The notes: generated by a model from the sequence alone, not told the origin. A stretch of 64,000 nt of DNA from Bacteroides reticulotermitis JCM 10512 (GCF_000517545.1 NZ_BAIV01000006.1:1-64000), one strand, 5' to 3'; shown: positions 18,253-28,736, counted from the stretch's first letter. Made by a program: numbers and translations.

Positions 18253-19575
18253 CTATCTTCTACTACTACCTCTGGACGATCCTCCACCTCCGGAAGAAGA
18301 ACTTCCGCGGCTACTACTTCCGCCACCACCTCCTGATGAATAGCTACCTCCACGGGAAGAACTACTGCTGGGAGAGTAGGAACTGCCTGAACTACTGCTA
18401 GAACGGCTGCTAGGAGTGTAACTAGGGCTGGAAGAACTACTACCTCTTGAATAGCTACTGCTTCTTTCAGAGCTGGAGCTACCTCTGTTGTATGTTCCTT
18501 CGCTTCTAGTCGAACTGCTGCGAGTAGAAGTACCTCTGTTGTATGTTCCTTCACTTCTGGTAGAAGTAGAACGTACGCTGCTCCGATCTGTTCCGGAAGT
18601 ACTGCTGCGAGTACTGCTTGGGCGAGTATATGTATCTCGGCGATTCGAAGTATTCGTTGTTCTGTTTCCTACACTTGTACGTGTACTGCTTTCTCTCGTT
18701 CCTACCACGCGTCCGCTAGTTGTTCTATCTGAAGAGGTACGCACGGATGATCGTGAAGACTGGTAACGATCTGAAGAATATCTTCCGGCGCTTCCTCGGC
18801 CCGAAGAGGTTCTGTTAGGAGAACGACGATTCGTATACATCATGTTATCACGACCGCCATACCAGCCACCTCCACCCCAATGGTGGTTATGTCCCCAATA
18901 GCCGCCTCCGTACCAGTTGTCCCAGTAGCCGCCGCCATACCAGCCACCGCCACCGTACCAACCGCCCCAATAACCGGGACTATAACCCCAGGAATAATAA
19001 GGCCGATTCCAGCCCCATCCCCATGAATTATATCGCCAATCCCACCAAAGCCTATTGCTAAATGTTGGGAAAGCGTATGCATAAAGTCCATCGGTATAGA
19101 CGTTCCAGTCCCATGAGTTAGGTCCATAGACCACATCCCAATATAGCGGACTGCTCACGCTGATGGCAAAACGCGGATTGCGGAAACGGATAATCCGTTC
19201 GGCATATTCATAATCGTCTTGCGTACCATTAAACTCACCGGTTACCCACTCGCCTTCCAAATCGGGTCTGGACTTCTCCTTTATATATAAAGTATCGTCA
19301 TCCAACACGAACTCATTATCACGAGCTTCGTAGCGACGGTTATACTCATCTATATCTCGTGTCTTCCCTTTACGGTCTTGTACAATCACCGTAGTTCCGG
19401 GCGAGGTATAAACATTAGTCGTTACCTGTTTTTTAGTCTCCTTCTTTACCGGAGCTGCAACCTTCTCTTTTTTATCTTTGGAAGATATGAAGTAAAGGTC
19501 GTCATCCACGCTTTGTGCCATCAAGCCTATCGGGAGGCACAAGGCAAACAGCAAAAAATAAACAATCTTTTTCAT
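18253..19575 (-). CDS. exported low-complexity protein, Gly/aromatic then Ser/Arg rich
   Basis: 440 residues. Signal peptide MKKIVYFLLFALCLPIGLMA. Residues 22-175 are a normal mixed domain. Residues 176-241 are Trp/Tyr/Gly rich with units like GGGGWYGGGYW. Residues about 249-440 are almost only Ser, Arg, Gly and Thr. Within them a unit STRSEGTYNRG is duplicated (DNA 18480-18565). No known catalytic domain is seen. Position before the FadL-like gene suggests a cell-envelope protein. The gene has its own -7 element upstream. Confidence 0.85.
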   Translation of the reverse strand: MKKIVYFLLFALCLPIGLMAQSVDDDLYFISSKDKKEKVAAPVKKETKKQVTTNVYTSPGTTVIVQDRKGKTRDIDEYNRRYEARDNEFVLDDDTLYIKEKSRPDLEGEWVTGEFNGTQDDYEYAERIIRFRNPRFAISVSSPLYWDVVYGPNSWDWNVYTDGLYAYAFPTFSNRLWWDWRYNSWGWGWNRPYYSWGYSPGYWGGWYGGGGWYGGGYWDNWYGGGYWGHNHHWGGGGWYGGRDNMMYTNRRSPNRTSSGRGSAGRYSSDRYQSSRSSVRTSSDRTTSGRVVGTRESSTRTSVGNRTTNTSNRRDTYTRPSSTRSSTSGTDRSSVRSTSTRSEGTYNRGTSTRSSSTRSEGTYNRGSSSSERSSSYSRGSSSSSPSYTPSSRSSSSSGSSYSPSSSSSRGGSYSSGGGGGSSSRGSSSSGGGGSSRGSSRR

Positions 19576-19621
19576 AATTCTCTCGGTTTATATGATTACT
19601 TAAACTCTATTATTCACGTTA

Positions 19622-19629
19622 CAAAGATA
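19622..19629 (-). promoter_or_regulatory. -7 element for low-complexity/FadL operon
   Basis: TATCTTTG on the minus strand, 47 bases upstream of the ATG at 19575. Confidence 0.6.
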
Positions 19630-19695
19630 GCGAAGAGATTCACCACCAACGGGTGATTTTCCCCAAAGGATTATAGGGAAATCCCTATTTCTAAC

Positions 19696-19703
19696 TATAT
19701 TTG
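19696..19703 (+). promoter_or_regulatory. -7 element for prmA
   Basis: TATATTTG, 28 bases before the ATG at 19732. Confidence 0.6.
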
Positions 19704-19731
19704 CACATTATTTACTTTGAATAAAACAAAT

Positions 19732-20580
19732 ATGAAATACTTTGAGTTCACATTTACTACAAATCCTTCTACGGAGATAATCAAGGATGTACTCGCCGCA
19801 ACGCTTGGCGAAGTTGGGTTTGAAAGTTTTGTTGAAAACGAACAAGGGTTAGCTGCCTACATCCAACAAGCATTGTATGAGGAAGAGGCTGTCAAAAGTG
19901 CCATTACCGAGTTCCCCCTCCCCGATATTCAAATCAACTACTCGTATGTAGAAGCAGAAGATAAAGATTGGAACGAGGAATGGGAGAAAAACTTCTTTCA
20001 ACCAATTGTTGTAGGCAACCGATGTGTAATTCACAGCACATTTCACACAGAGCTTCCCCAAGCCGAATACGACATCGTCATCAATCCGCAGATGGCGTTT
20101 GGGACAGGCCATCACGAAACTACCAGCCTCATCATTGAAGAGTTGCTGGACAATGATCTGGAAGGCAAATCGCTGCTCGACATGGGATGCGGGACATCCA
20201 TTCTGGCCATACTTGCCCGCATGCGCGGCGCACGTCCTTGCACGGCCATTGACATTGATGAGTGGTGTGTGCGCAACTCTATTGAAAACATTACCCTCAA
20301 CCGGGTTGATGAAATTAATGTATCTCAGGGAGATGCTTCGAGCTTATCCGGCAAAGGGCCTTTTGATGTAGTTATTGCTAATATCAATCGGAATATTTTG
20401 CTGAACGACCTAAAGCAATACGTAGCTTGCATGCATCCGGGAGCTGAATTATATATGAGTGGCTTCTACGTAGATGACATTCCCGTTATTCAGTCAGAAG
20501 CCGAAAAGAACGGATTAAAATTCATTGAGTATAAGGAGAAGAATAACTGGGCAGCAGTGAAATTCGAATATACCAAATAG
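19732..20580 (+). CDS. prmA: ribosomal protein L11 methyltransferase
   Basis: 282 residues. An N-terminal substrate-recognition domain is followed by the class I SAM methyltransferase fold: NPQMAFGTGHHETT, motif I LLDMGCGTSILAILA, the acidic AIDIDEW and the catalytic-region VIANINRNIL. PrmA trimethylates L11 on the ribosome. I use the ATG at 19732 (MKYFEFTF); the TTG 15 bases upstream is less likely. Confidence 0.93.
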   Translation: MKYFEFTFTTNPSTEIIKDVLAATLGEVGFESFVENEQGLAAYIQQALYEEEAVKSAITEFPLPDIQINYSYVEAEDKDWNEEWEKNFFQPIVVGNRCVIHSTFHTELPQAEYDIVINPQMAFGTGHHETTSLIIEELLDNDLEGKSLLDMGCGTSILAILARMRGARPCTAIDIDEWCVRNSIENITLNRVDEINVSQGDASSLSGKGPFDVVIANINRNILLNDLKQYVACMHPGAELYMSGFYVDDIPVIQSEAEKNGLKFIEYKEKNNWAAVKFEYTK

Positions 20581-20643
20581 GCTCATCAGCTAGCAATTCG
20601 GCAGGCTCGTGCCTATAAAACCAGACATGAGTTTGTCGGATAG

Positions 20644-21500
20644 CTATTTAATTGTTAGCTTCTTGAGTTCATCCAGGGTACCTTTAAATACATTCAAGTC
20701 AACATCTTCTTCAATACCGGGCACATTACCCACATCCGTATGTTGCCAGAAATCCCACTTACCCTGATACTTAACCGAATCCACGTAGTAGTGAGCAATC
20801 CAGTAGGGATAAGCATTGAATAGCGAATCGTCCAGATACTTGGTTTTAAATTTATAAGAAGTATAGAGAATGGGCTTCACCCCGTAATGGGACTCTACCC
20901 GATCGAGCCATTGTTTAACGCAACGTTGCAATTCCACTTTATTTTTCTTTCCGGTGACCTCGACATCCAATACAGGAGGCAAATCTCCCGGCTTCAGTTG
21001 CACGGTGCGAATGAAGAAATCCGCTTGCTTCAAGGCATCTGTCGAAGGGATAAAGAAATGATAGGCTCCACGGATAAAGCGTGATTCAAAGCTTCGGTAA
21101 AATTATTGCAAAAAGTATCATCGCCATGATCTCCTCCTTCCGTAGCCTTCATAAAAACAAAATGCAGCGGTGAATCGGTCTCACGATTCATGGATAAAAC
21201 ATTCCAGTCAATGTCTCCCTGATAATGCGAAATATCGATGCCGTGCACTTCGTATCCGCAAGGAATACATACACCATACTCTTTTTGTCCGGCACAAGGT
21301 TTCCAACGGTACGCGTAAGGACGAATAAAGAAATAATAGAAAGCACCTGTGAAAAATACAGCCAAAATAAAAACCAAGATATTCCTGATCCACGCTGGCA
21401 TGGAGTGGTTCACTTTCTTTTTAGTCTTTCGCTTGGCAGGTTTACGCTGCGGAGCAGTAGATTTCTTCCGTACTGAGGTTTTGGTATTACGCAATGGCAT
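20644..21500 (-). CDS. GH25 muramidase (lysozyme) with N-terminal membrane anchor (one-base frameshift)
   Basis: The N-terminus is a basic cytoplasmic tail, then one transmembrane helix (ILVFILAVFFTGAFYYFF), then the GH25 domain: YEVHGIDISHYQGDIDW, HFVFMKATEGG, LPPVLDVEVTG (the Asp-x-Glu catalytic pair) and a C-terminal YWIAHYY/WDFWQHTD strand. The frame breaks at a run of A on the plus strand at 21076-21078. One extra base restores NFTEALNHxFIRGAYHFFIP, giving 285 residues. It cleaves beta-1,4 bonds in peptidoglycan at the periplasmic face. Start chosen at MPLRNTKTS. Confidence 0.9.
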
Positions 21501-21610
21501 GCTAGGAGTTAATGATAGCTGTAAACAATGTATAAGATAAATGAGAAACGGTGATGTGACAGCTATTCTACGACTTGTAGGAGCTGCCAACAATCACCGT
21601 TTAACGTTAT

Positions 21611-23257
21611 TTATTTAGCTTGTTCAAGCTGCAAAGTCTTCGTTGGCTGGTCACAAACTTCTGTCGGTCCGAAGTATTGGATCGGGCCCGGATATACATA
21701 GTCTGTTTCAATAGCCCAACGATCACGCTGTGCAACTAGTGCTTTGAAAGGAGCACCTTCCAGTTTCACTAATGCTTTCTGAATAACCGGTTTCAGTTCA
21801 CCGTGACGGCGTTCCATATTCATCATCATCGTAATAGGTACACCACCTGCGATCCACTCAGCAGCGGGAGCAGTCGTATTGCGTACAGAAGACATATAAC
21901 CTGTCTTGCCGTTAGCAATCAGCATAGAAGCTGTGTAGCCCAATGAGTAGCAATAGTCTGCATCGAAGTTAGATGGAGCAGCGCAACGTCCTTCGTAACC
22001 AAAGAAGTGATGTTGTGCGGCAAACTTACCAACAAACTTACCTTCTTTCTTCCAGATGGCTAGTTTGGTAGCTACCATTTCAGACAACAGCTTTTCAGTA
22101 TCAATCAGAGATACCTGAACGTTTCCATGCGGGTCACGATCCAATGTCAACTGACGAGCAACACTTTCCGGTAGACTGGCGTAAATAGCCGAGTTTTCAG
22201 GAGACAGTTTGCTAACGATATAATCACGTTGATGCGAACGTTTGATGTGAGAGAACTCTTCAGCATTAGCTGCCAGGAAGTCATTCAGCTCAGCGATCAG
22301 GCGTTTCATGGCCGGAATAAACTCGACCAATCCTTCCGGAATCAATACAGTACCGAAGTTATGTCCGCGAGCAGCGCGATCGGCTACAATCTGAGCGATG
22401 TAAGTTACTACATCATCCAAAGACATATCCTTAGCTTCTACTTCTTCCGACACGATACAGATGTTAGGCTGAACCTGCAACGCACATTCCAATGCAATGT
22501 GAGAAGCCGAACGTCCCATCAGTTTGATGAAGTGCCAGTATTTACGAGCAGAGTTACAGTCACGTTGAATATTACCGATAACTTCTGAGTAGGTTTTACA
22601 AGCCGTATCAAAACCGAAAGAGGTTTCAATCATTTCGTTCTTCAAGTCACCATCAATTGTTTTCGGACAACCGATAACTTGTATGCCATACTTCTTAGAA
22701 GCATAATATTCAGCCAATACACAAGCATTTGTGTTGGAGTCATCACCACCAATGATTACCAGTGCTTTGATGCCCAGTTGCTGGATGATTTCACGTCCTT
22801 TCTCAAATTGGCTCTCTTCCTCCAGCTTCGTACGGCCGGAACCGATTATATCGAATCCACCTGTGTTGCGGTATTCGTTGATAATGTCAGCAGTTAGTTC
22901 CATATAGTTATGGTCAACCAATCCACCGGGTCCCAAGATAAAGCCATACAGTTTACTATCCGCATTCAGTTTCTTGATACCGTCAAACAAACCGGAGATC
23001 ACATTATGTCCACCAGGAGCCTGTCCGCCGGAAAGGATAACGCCTACATTGATAGCCGGAAGCGTAACAGCTTCGCCGCTTTCAAATGTAATAATCGGCA
23101 TCCCATACGTGTTAGGAAATAAAGCTTGAATGGCTTTTTGATCAGCCACCGATTGAGTAGCTGCGCCTTCTACAACTTTTACATCTCCGGCAACCAATGC
23201 TTTCGGAAGTTTGGGCTGATAAGCAGCCCTCGCGATTTGCAATGCACTTTTAGTCAT
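21611..23257 (-). CDS. pfp: diphosphate-fructose-6-phosphate 1-phosphotransferase
   Basis: 548 residues, the long plant-beta-like type of PPi-dependent phosphofructokinase. Landmarks: [16 protein letters not shown], the phosphate-donor motif GGDDSNTNA (Asp in the place that makes PPi the donor), [26 protein letters not shown] and [15 protein letters not shown]. It catalyses the reversible glycolytic step from fructose 6-phosphate to the 1,6-bisphosphate using pyrophosphate. Monocistronic, preceded by about 1.3 kb without genes. Confidence 0.95.
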   Translation of the reverse strand: MTKSALQIARAAYQPKLPKALVAGDVKVVEGAATQSVADQKAIQALFPNTYGMPIITFESGEAVTLPAINVGVILSGGQAPGGHNVISGLFDGIKKLNADSKLYGFILGPGGLVDHNYMELTADIINEYRNTGGFDIIGSGRTKLEEESQFEKGREIIQQLGIKALVIIGGDDSNTNACVLAEYYASKKYGIQVIGCPKTIDGDLKNEMIETSFGFDTACKTYSEVIGNIQRDCNSARKYWHFIKLMGRSASHIALECALQVQPNICIVSEEVEAKDMSLDDVVTYIAQIVADRAARGHNFGTVLIPEGLVEFIPAMKRLIAELNDFLAANAEEFSHIKRSHQRDYIVSKLSPENSAIYASLPESVARQLTLDRDPHGNVQVSLIDTEKLLSEMVATKLAIWKKEGKFVGKFAAQHHFFGYEGRCAAPSNFDADYCYSLGYTASMLIANGKTGYMSSVRNTTAPAAEWIAGGVPITMMMNMERRHGELKPVIQKALVKLEGAPFKALVAQRDRWAIETDYVYPGPIQYFGPTEVCDQPTKTLQLEQAK

Positions 23258-23769
23258 TTTCTTTCTAATTATTTATTTAAAGGTGTTAGTTAGTTTCATT
23301 TTAAACTTTAAAAGCGTTGCAAATTTCGCATTTTTTCGTGAATAAAGAAAGAGAACCCTGAATTATTTCTCTCTGAGAGATAGTTGAGCCGAAGTTTCGA
23401 CTCCCATCACATATATTATAATACTGTATATCAGCCATTAGCTTATCAGGCATTTCGCGATTCAATTCAATCGGAGTATCCAAGTATCCGCTTTCTGCAC
23501 CTAGGTTGTGCAGGTTAGTAATTATCCCGTTTATGTATTGTAGTTAAGCCATTTCCGTGTAATTTCCGACCGATTACGCCAACTTACCCCCAAGGCCGCA
23601 AATTCCTTTTATTTTGTTAAAGTTAACGATCGAGCAATGTGTCTCTGTATAGCAGCCAGATCGTCCGGCTACCACAACACATCGTATATCAGTCTACAAA
23701 CAAAGTTCACTTTACAGCCTTCAGCCCTTCAGCCACCTACGTAACTAATTAAAATACAGAAAAATAACC

Positions 23770-23808
23770 CTGAAAGCAAGCGCTAAAAAGAAGTAATATT
23801 GCTTTCAG
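23770..23808. repeat. CTGAAAGCAA palindrome
   Basis: CTGAAAGCAA (23770-23779) pairs perfectly with TTGCTTTCAG (23799-23808) over a 19-base spacer. Same core as the repeat at 24041. Confidence 0.65.
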
Positions 23809-23907
23809 TCCTTTCAGCTTATAGCCTACTCCCGACAAATAACCAAACTCTCACAGAAAGTTCTTTAATAGGTAGGAGTTACAAAGCAGCCGACCTAGGT
23901 CAGCCGT

Positions 23908-23949
23908 ATAGCCAACAAAGGTCGCTATTCGGCAACCCGGGTTGGCTAT
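23908..23949. repeat. ATAGCCAAC inverted repeat
   Basis: ATAGCCAAC (23908-23916) and GTTGGCTAT (23941-23949) are perfect reverse complements, flanked on the left by the palindrome GACCTAGGTC (23892-23901). Confidence 0.5.
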
Positions 23950-24040
23950 GGAATTTGCCGATATGTGAACCAAAGAAATAGCCGATATTTAGCGTACTCA
24001 CCCTCAAGTTTCAAACGGCATGCCTCACTACAACTGACAA

Positions 24041-24073
24041 GGCTGAAAGCGAGAGCAGCCATCGCTTTCAGCC
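24041..24073. repeat. GGCTGAAAGCGA perfect inverted repeat
   Basis: GGCTGAAAGCGA (24041-24052) and TCGCTTTCAGCC (24062-24073) are perfect 12-bp arms around a 9-base loop. Shares the CTGAAAGC core with 23770-23808. Confidence 0.7.
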
Positions 24074-24207
24074 AAAACAAGCTAACAGACAACAACTTAC
24101 ACCCTAAACTGAAAGCTGAAAGAAGAAATATAAAACTTTTTTTTCAGCCTTATTTACCCGAAATTCGCAGGTTGTTTACTCCATGCATATTCTTTGCAGA
24201 AGCTCGA

Positions 24208-24225
24208 TGCTTGTAAATACAAGCA
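24208..24225. repeat. TGCTTGTA-AA-TACAAGCA hairpin
   Basis: Perfect 8-bp arms around two bases. No T-run follows, so a terminator role is not supported. Confidence 0.5.
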
Positions 24226-24398
24226 ACCGGAGTGATAAAGCTCCGAGATATAAAAAAACAGCTAATGTCATACTTCTTTAACAAGTCCACGACCCATGCC
24301 GACACCGATAGTCGATGCGAAAAGAATTGAAACCTTGTTAGTAGCGAATTATAGAAAGAGAAAAAGCAGAAAATAAAGCTAAATCTAAACAAAATTGC

Positions 24399-24406
24399 TA
24401 CATTTG
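24399..24406 (+). promoter_or_regulatory. -7 element for patatin gene, long leader
   Basis: TACATTTG. The ATG is at 24547, so the 5' leader would be about 135 bases, unusually long for this window. Confidence 0.5.
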
Positions 24407-24546
24407 CACAAACTCGTGTAACAGGAAGTCGTTAAAACAACTGTTCAGCATCTTGTCTGACTCGAACTGTTTTTTTAAAGGGTTGATGCGTAAGACCTCG
24501 CCAACCTATATTTAAGTCATAATCATCAACTCTAAACCGGATTTCA

Positions 24547-26763
24547 ATGAAACAGCCCCATTTCTCAATTCTCTTATTACTATCCTTTCTGACATTTTCT
24601 GTTTCCCTATTTTCACAAGGGCAACGTAAAAAAGTGGGGGTAGTTCTCAGCGGTGGTGGTGCGAAGGGAGTAGCTCATATCAAAGCTCTAAAAGTTATTG
24701 AAGAGGCGGGCATTCCGATTGATTATATTGCGGGCACAAGTATGGGTTCAATTGTCGGAGGCTTGTATGCCATCGGTTACACCACCGAACAATTGGATAG
24801 CATGGTGCGAAAACAAGATTGGACATTCCTGTTGAGCGATCGAATCAAGCGCAGCGCCATGTCGCTTCCCGATCGGGAACGTTCGGAAAAGTACGTTCTT
24901 TCGCTACCCTTTACCAAGAATCCCAAAGATGCGGTAGCCGGAGGTATTATGAAGGGGCAAAACCTAGCCAACCTGTTCTCGGATCTTACCGTAGGCTATC
25001 ACGACTCGATCTGCTTCGACAAGCTACCCATCCCTTTTGCTTGCGTAGCGGCCAATGTTGTTAATGGAGATCAGATCATTTTTCGCAATGGCGTACTATC
25101 CACGGCGATGCGAGCCAGCATGGCTATTCCCGGCGTTTTTACACCGATACGAAAAGACAGCATGGTGTTGGTAGACGGAGGAATTGTAAACAACTACCCG
25201 GCTGATGTAGTCAAAGCAATGGGAGCCGATATTATTATCGGGGTCGATGTGCAAAACACGCTGCGAAAAGCCGACAAGCTAAGCAGCGCACCGGATATTC
25301 TGGGGCAAATTATAGATCTCACTTGCCAAGCGAACCATGAGCGAAATGTGAAGCTTACCGACACCTATATTCGGGTAAATGTAGACGGATTCTCATCAGC
25401 CAGTTTCAGCCCTTCCGCCATCGATTCACTAATGAGGCGAGGTGAAGAGGCCGCACGCGGACAGTGGAACTCGTTGCTCGCCCTAAAAAAGGAAATAGGA
25501 ATCAGTGACAATTATGTACCTAAAGTCCACGGTCCATACACATCGTTGTCGGACTCACGCGCGATATACATAACCGAGATCTCATTCTCCGGTGTGGAAG
25601 AAGACGATAAGAAATGGCTTATGAAGAAATGTAACTTGAAGGAGCATAGCGATAATACGACGCTACAAATCGAACAAGCCCTCTTTCAGCTACGCGGAAG
25701 CCAGTCGTATTCCAGTGCCAGTTATACCCTGACGCAAACTCCGGAAGGATATCAGCTCGCCTTTTTATTAGAAGAGAAATATGAAAAGAGAATTAATTTG
25801 GGAATACGATTCGATTCGGAAGAGATAGCCTCGCTATTAGTGAACGCCACAGCAGAACTGAAAACGCATATCCCGTCACGTCTTTCATTCACTGGTCGGC
25901 TGGGTAAGCGATATTCTGCCCGCGTAGACTATACCCTCGAACCGGTACGTCAACGTAACTTTAACTTCTCGTATATGTTTCAGTATAACGATATCAACAT
26001 CTATGAGGAAGGGAATCGGGCTTATAACACAACCTATAAATATCATCTAGGGGAGTTTGGCTTCTCGGATGTATGGTATAAGAATTTGCGTTTTGGGCTT
26101 GGGTTCCGTTTCGAATATTATAAATACCAAGATTTTCTATTCAAGAAACCTGAGGTAGCGGACTTGCAGGTAGAATCGGAGCATTTCTTAAGCTATTTCG
26201 CCCAAGTGCATTATAATACGTTCGACAAAGGACATTTCCCATCCAAAGGCAGTGACTTCAAAGCAGCCTACTCATTGTATACAGATAACCTGGCGCAATA
26301 CAACGATCATGCTCCGTTCTCTGCCTTAAGCGCATCATGGTCAAGCGTCATACCGGTAACCCGGCGTTTCTCAATTATCCCTTCCATTTATGGACGCGTC
26401 TTGATAGGCAAAGATATGGCTTACCCACTTATGAATACGATTGGCGGCGAGACATACGGTCTATATATCCCACAGCAACTACCATTTGCCGGAATTACCA
26501 ATATCGAGCAGGTGGACAATTCCATAACGGTTGCGTCTCTAAAGTTTCGGCAACGTATGGGGAGCATTCACTACCTGACACTGACCGGTAACTACGGATT
26601 GACCGACAGTCATTTCTTCAAATTGCTGAAGGGTAGAAATATCTATGGCATAAGTGCCGGCTATGGAATGGACAGCATGTTCGGTCCGTTGGAAATCTCT
26701 CTGGGATATTCCAATCAGACCGATAAAGTAAGCTGCTACGTCAATCTTGGCTATTACTTTTAG
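24547..26763 (+). CDS. patatin-like phospholipase with Omp85-type barrel
   Basis: 738 residues. Signal peptide, then a patatin domain: oxyanion loop LSGGGAKGVAHIKAL, nucleophile elbow GTSMG (Ser65) and catalytic Asp in VDGGIVNNYP. After about residue 330 comes a POTRA-like segment (YITEISFSGVEEDDKKWLMKK is longer than quoted here in the family) and a C-terminal Omp85/BamA-like beta-barrel ending in NLGYYF. This is the PlpD/type Vd autotransporter layout, in which the lipase is exported by its own barrel. The 3' end overlaps the convergent GH43 gene by about 23 bases. Confidence 0.9.
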   Translation: MKQPHFSILLLLSFLTFSVSLFSQGQRKKVGVVLSGGGAKGVAHIKALKVIEEAGIPIDYIAGTSMGSIVGGLYAIGYTTEQLDSMVRKQDWTFLLSDRIKRSAMSLPDRERSEKYVLSLPFTKNPKDAVAGGIMKGQNLANLFSDLTVGYHDSICFDKLPIPFACVAANVVNGDQIIFRNGVLSTAMRASMAIPGVFTPIRKDSMVLVDGGIVNNYPADVVKAMGADIIIGVDVQNTLRKADKLSSAPDILGQIIDLTCQANHERNVKLTDTYIRVNVDGFSSASFSPSAIDSLMRRGEEAARGQWNSLLALKKEIGISDNYVPKVHGPYTSLSDSRAIYITEISFSGVEEDDKKWLMKKCNLKEHSDNTTLQIEQALFQLRGSQSYSSASYTLTQTPEGYQLAFLLEEKYEKRINLGIRFDSEEIASLLVNATAELKTHIPSRLSFTGRLGKRYSARVDYTLEPVRQRNFNFSYMFQYNDINIYEEGNRAYNTTYKYHLGEFGFSDVWYKNLRFGLGFRFEYYKYQDFLFKKPEVADLQVESEHFLSYFAQVHYNTFDKGHFPSKGSDFKAAYSLYTDNLAQYNDHAPFSALSASWSSVIPVTRRFSIIPSIYGRVLIGKDMAYPLMNTIGGETYGLYIPQQLPFAGITNIEQVDNSITVASLKFRQRMGSIHYLTLTGNYGLTDSHFFKLLKGRNIYGISAGYGMDSMFGPLEISLGYSNQTDKVSCYVNLGYYF

Positions 26764-28365
26764 TAAAATGGAAGAAGTCTATATCGACAGATCCCCCCAA
26801 TGATTTGGTGGCATAGTTGTAGATAGCGAACTTACTCCCCATAAAGAGCCGGGTATAGTCGAAACGCATCTTGACATCCGTACCCAGCTTTTTCCAGTTT
26901 GCGTTGTCCAGGCTATAATAAAAGCTTGCGGTATCTTTATGGGACGTAAAGTCGGCCACAATGCGTAAATAGACAACCTCCTTATTTAACGCAACTTCCG
27001 CTTTTTCTTCCACATCTATGCCTTCTATCTTCTTTCCAGGCCCTTCGGAAAAGTTAACCACATTGGTAGACATTACCAAGCGTTTCTTCTTGCCTTCCTT
27101 TATCACAGAGAGTAATCCGGAATGCCCATTGAAGGCACTAAATCCTGCCACATCGCCATCCTTCATTTTCGAAACATCCATTGAGATAGTAGCCTCACAT
27201 TTGGGTCCTTCCATGCGTTGCGTGATCGTGTTCGGAGCCAGATACAAGTTGTCGGCCAAACGACTCGTCTTCAGACGCAGAAAACCGGGGCGTTCTGTCA
27301 GTGTCCATCGATCATCTATCGGATTGTGATTCCACTGCCAATAGAGCGAAAGCTTCTCATTATCGAATTCGTCACTTCCCAATATGCCTTTCACATTTTC
27401 AGAAGGATATGTCATCTTTTGCATCGTTAACGGTACATGTCCGTTTTCATCACCCAGCATAGGCCAACCGTCTATCCAGCGACAAGGCATTAAAGTCGGT
27501 ACACGGCCTATCGCACCACGATCTTGAAAGATAAGACCATACCAATCTCCTTCTTCCGAATCTATAATAGCACCCTGTCCCACTCCTCCGTAACCATCAA
27601 AGTCGTTTTCTAAGATTACCTTTTTCTCGTAAGGCCCGTAATATGATCCGCCCGATAACAAACTTCACGCCGTAACCGTCCGGGAATACTCCAGTCCATC
27701 GAGATCATTAGCAGATAGTATTTCCCATCATGCTTTACCACTTGGCTGCCTTCCAGCAAACCTTGTTCATCTGCATCCCGCTCAAAGATTTTCATGTTTA
27801 CGCCATCCGGCTTCACATCGGACAAATCGCTTTTCAACTCGCGCAATTCTCCCGTACCATAAAACATATAAACCCGTCCGTCATCATCAAAGAATAAAGA
27901 GCCATCATGAAAATGAGGTGGGCGGGATACTAGTTCCCACTTCCCCGCAGGATCTGTAGCTGTATAAATAAACCCCTTCCGAGGATCATCATTGGGCGAG
28001 AACCACACATAGAACCGCCCGTTATGGTAGCGGATGGAGGAAGCCCACTGCCCCTTCCCGTAGACTGTTCCATCAATCAGATCATATCGGGAGTGATCGG
28101 TCAGCTTATCAAAGACATATCCAATCGTTTCCCAATGTACCAAGTCTTTCGAATGCATAACAGGTGCTCCGGGCATCAAATGCATGGTTGTACTTACCAT
28201 ATAATAATCGCTACCCACGCGAGTAACCGACATATCGGGTACATCGGCATAAATAACCGGATTTCTAAAAACTTCCTGACGTTTGCCGTCTTGCTGTGCA
28301 ACTAGCTGAGCACAGGCTACCGCCATCAAAGAGAAAACCAACACTACTTTTTTCAAATGATCCAT
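26741..28365 (-). CDS. GH43 glycoside hydrolase (xylosidase/arabinofuranosidase type, one-base frameshift)
   Basis: Signal peptide MDHLKKVVLVFSLMAVACAQ, then a five-bladed GH43 propeller: NPVIYADVPDMSV (general base Asp), HDGSLFFDDDGRVYM and LLEGSQVV (acid Glu). The frame breaks at 27635-27637; restoring a fourth G on the coding strand gives HITGPYEKKVIL. The C-terminal 200 residues are a beta-sandwich of the GH43 C-terminal/concanavalin-like type (SFYYSLDNANWKKLG). Repaired length is 541 residues. It would act on arabinoxylan or related side chains, secreted or in the periplasm. No SusC/SusD pair is adjacent. Confidence 0.9.
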
Positions 28366-28465
28366 GTTTATACTTCCTATTTTTAATTAGACATATCATC
28401 CGGTATGACGATGCTGTAAGAGTCGACCGAAATAAAGTTCGACGTTTCAAGTCTGCCATCGAGCA

Positions 28466-28473
28466 CAAAGTTA
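28466..28473 (-). promoter_or_regulatory. -7 element for GH43 gene
   Basis: TAACTTTG on the minus strand about 100 bases upstream of the ATG at 28365. Confidence 0.45.
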
Positions 28474-28736
28474 ACGCAAATCGTTAGCTCTATCGTTAAT
28501 AAACAGGTCAGATTCTTCTACGCACGTTACATCGGCGCGATAGCGTGTTACAGAATAGTATTCTCCCGTTACATCGAATGCGTAATAGGCTACGATACAA
28601 TAATATAAGCGTTTTGTTTGCATACGCGACAAGTTTCGGATTTATCAATTTTCCAATCATTTATTGGTTAGAATCAAAGAAAGTATCTATCTTTACCCCC
28701 AGATATTTCTATTATTCACTACAAAATGTAAATATT
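28474..28736. other. intergenic stretch before 89-residue gene
   Basis: With the GH43 leader this makes about 370 bases without a convincing gene. A TATCTTTA close to the -7 consensus occurs near 28688. The longer open frame starting at 28545 has no family-like content before the Met at 28737. Confidence 0.4.

Larger units (their letters stand above)
23258..24398. other. gene-free region with palindromes
   Basis: About 1.1 kb between the pfp start and the patatin promoter. Only short overlapping ORFs without recognisable motifs occur. The region holds several inverted repeats (listed separately) and scattered copies of CTGAAAG/CTTTCAG, for example 23716-23733 and 24112-24124. I see no tRNA cloverleaf and no remnant of a known protein. 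It could host a small RNA or be a decayed mobile element. Confidence 0.5.

Noticed and set aside
18300..18800. Repeated DNA in the Ser/Arg-coding region as a possible CRISPR or satellite
   Set aside because: The repeats are in frame, code for Ser/Arg/Gly and have no constant spacer length; they are protein low complexity.
23301..24392. Short reading frames in the gap between pfp and the patatin gene
   Set aside because: They are under 85 residues, overlap one another on both strands, and show no signal peptide, domain or ribosome-binding context that would favour one of them.
28545..28736. Longer N-terminal extension of the 89-residue protein
   Set aside because: The extension is rich in hydrophobic and rare-context residues without similarity to the body, and the Met at 28737 starts a compact basic protein.
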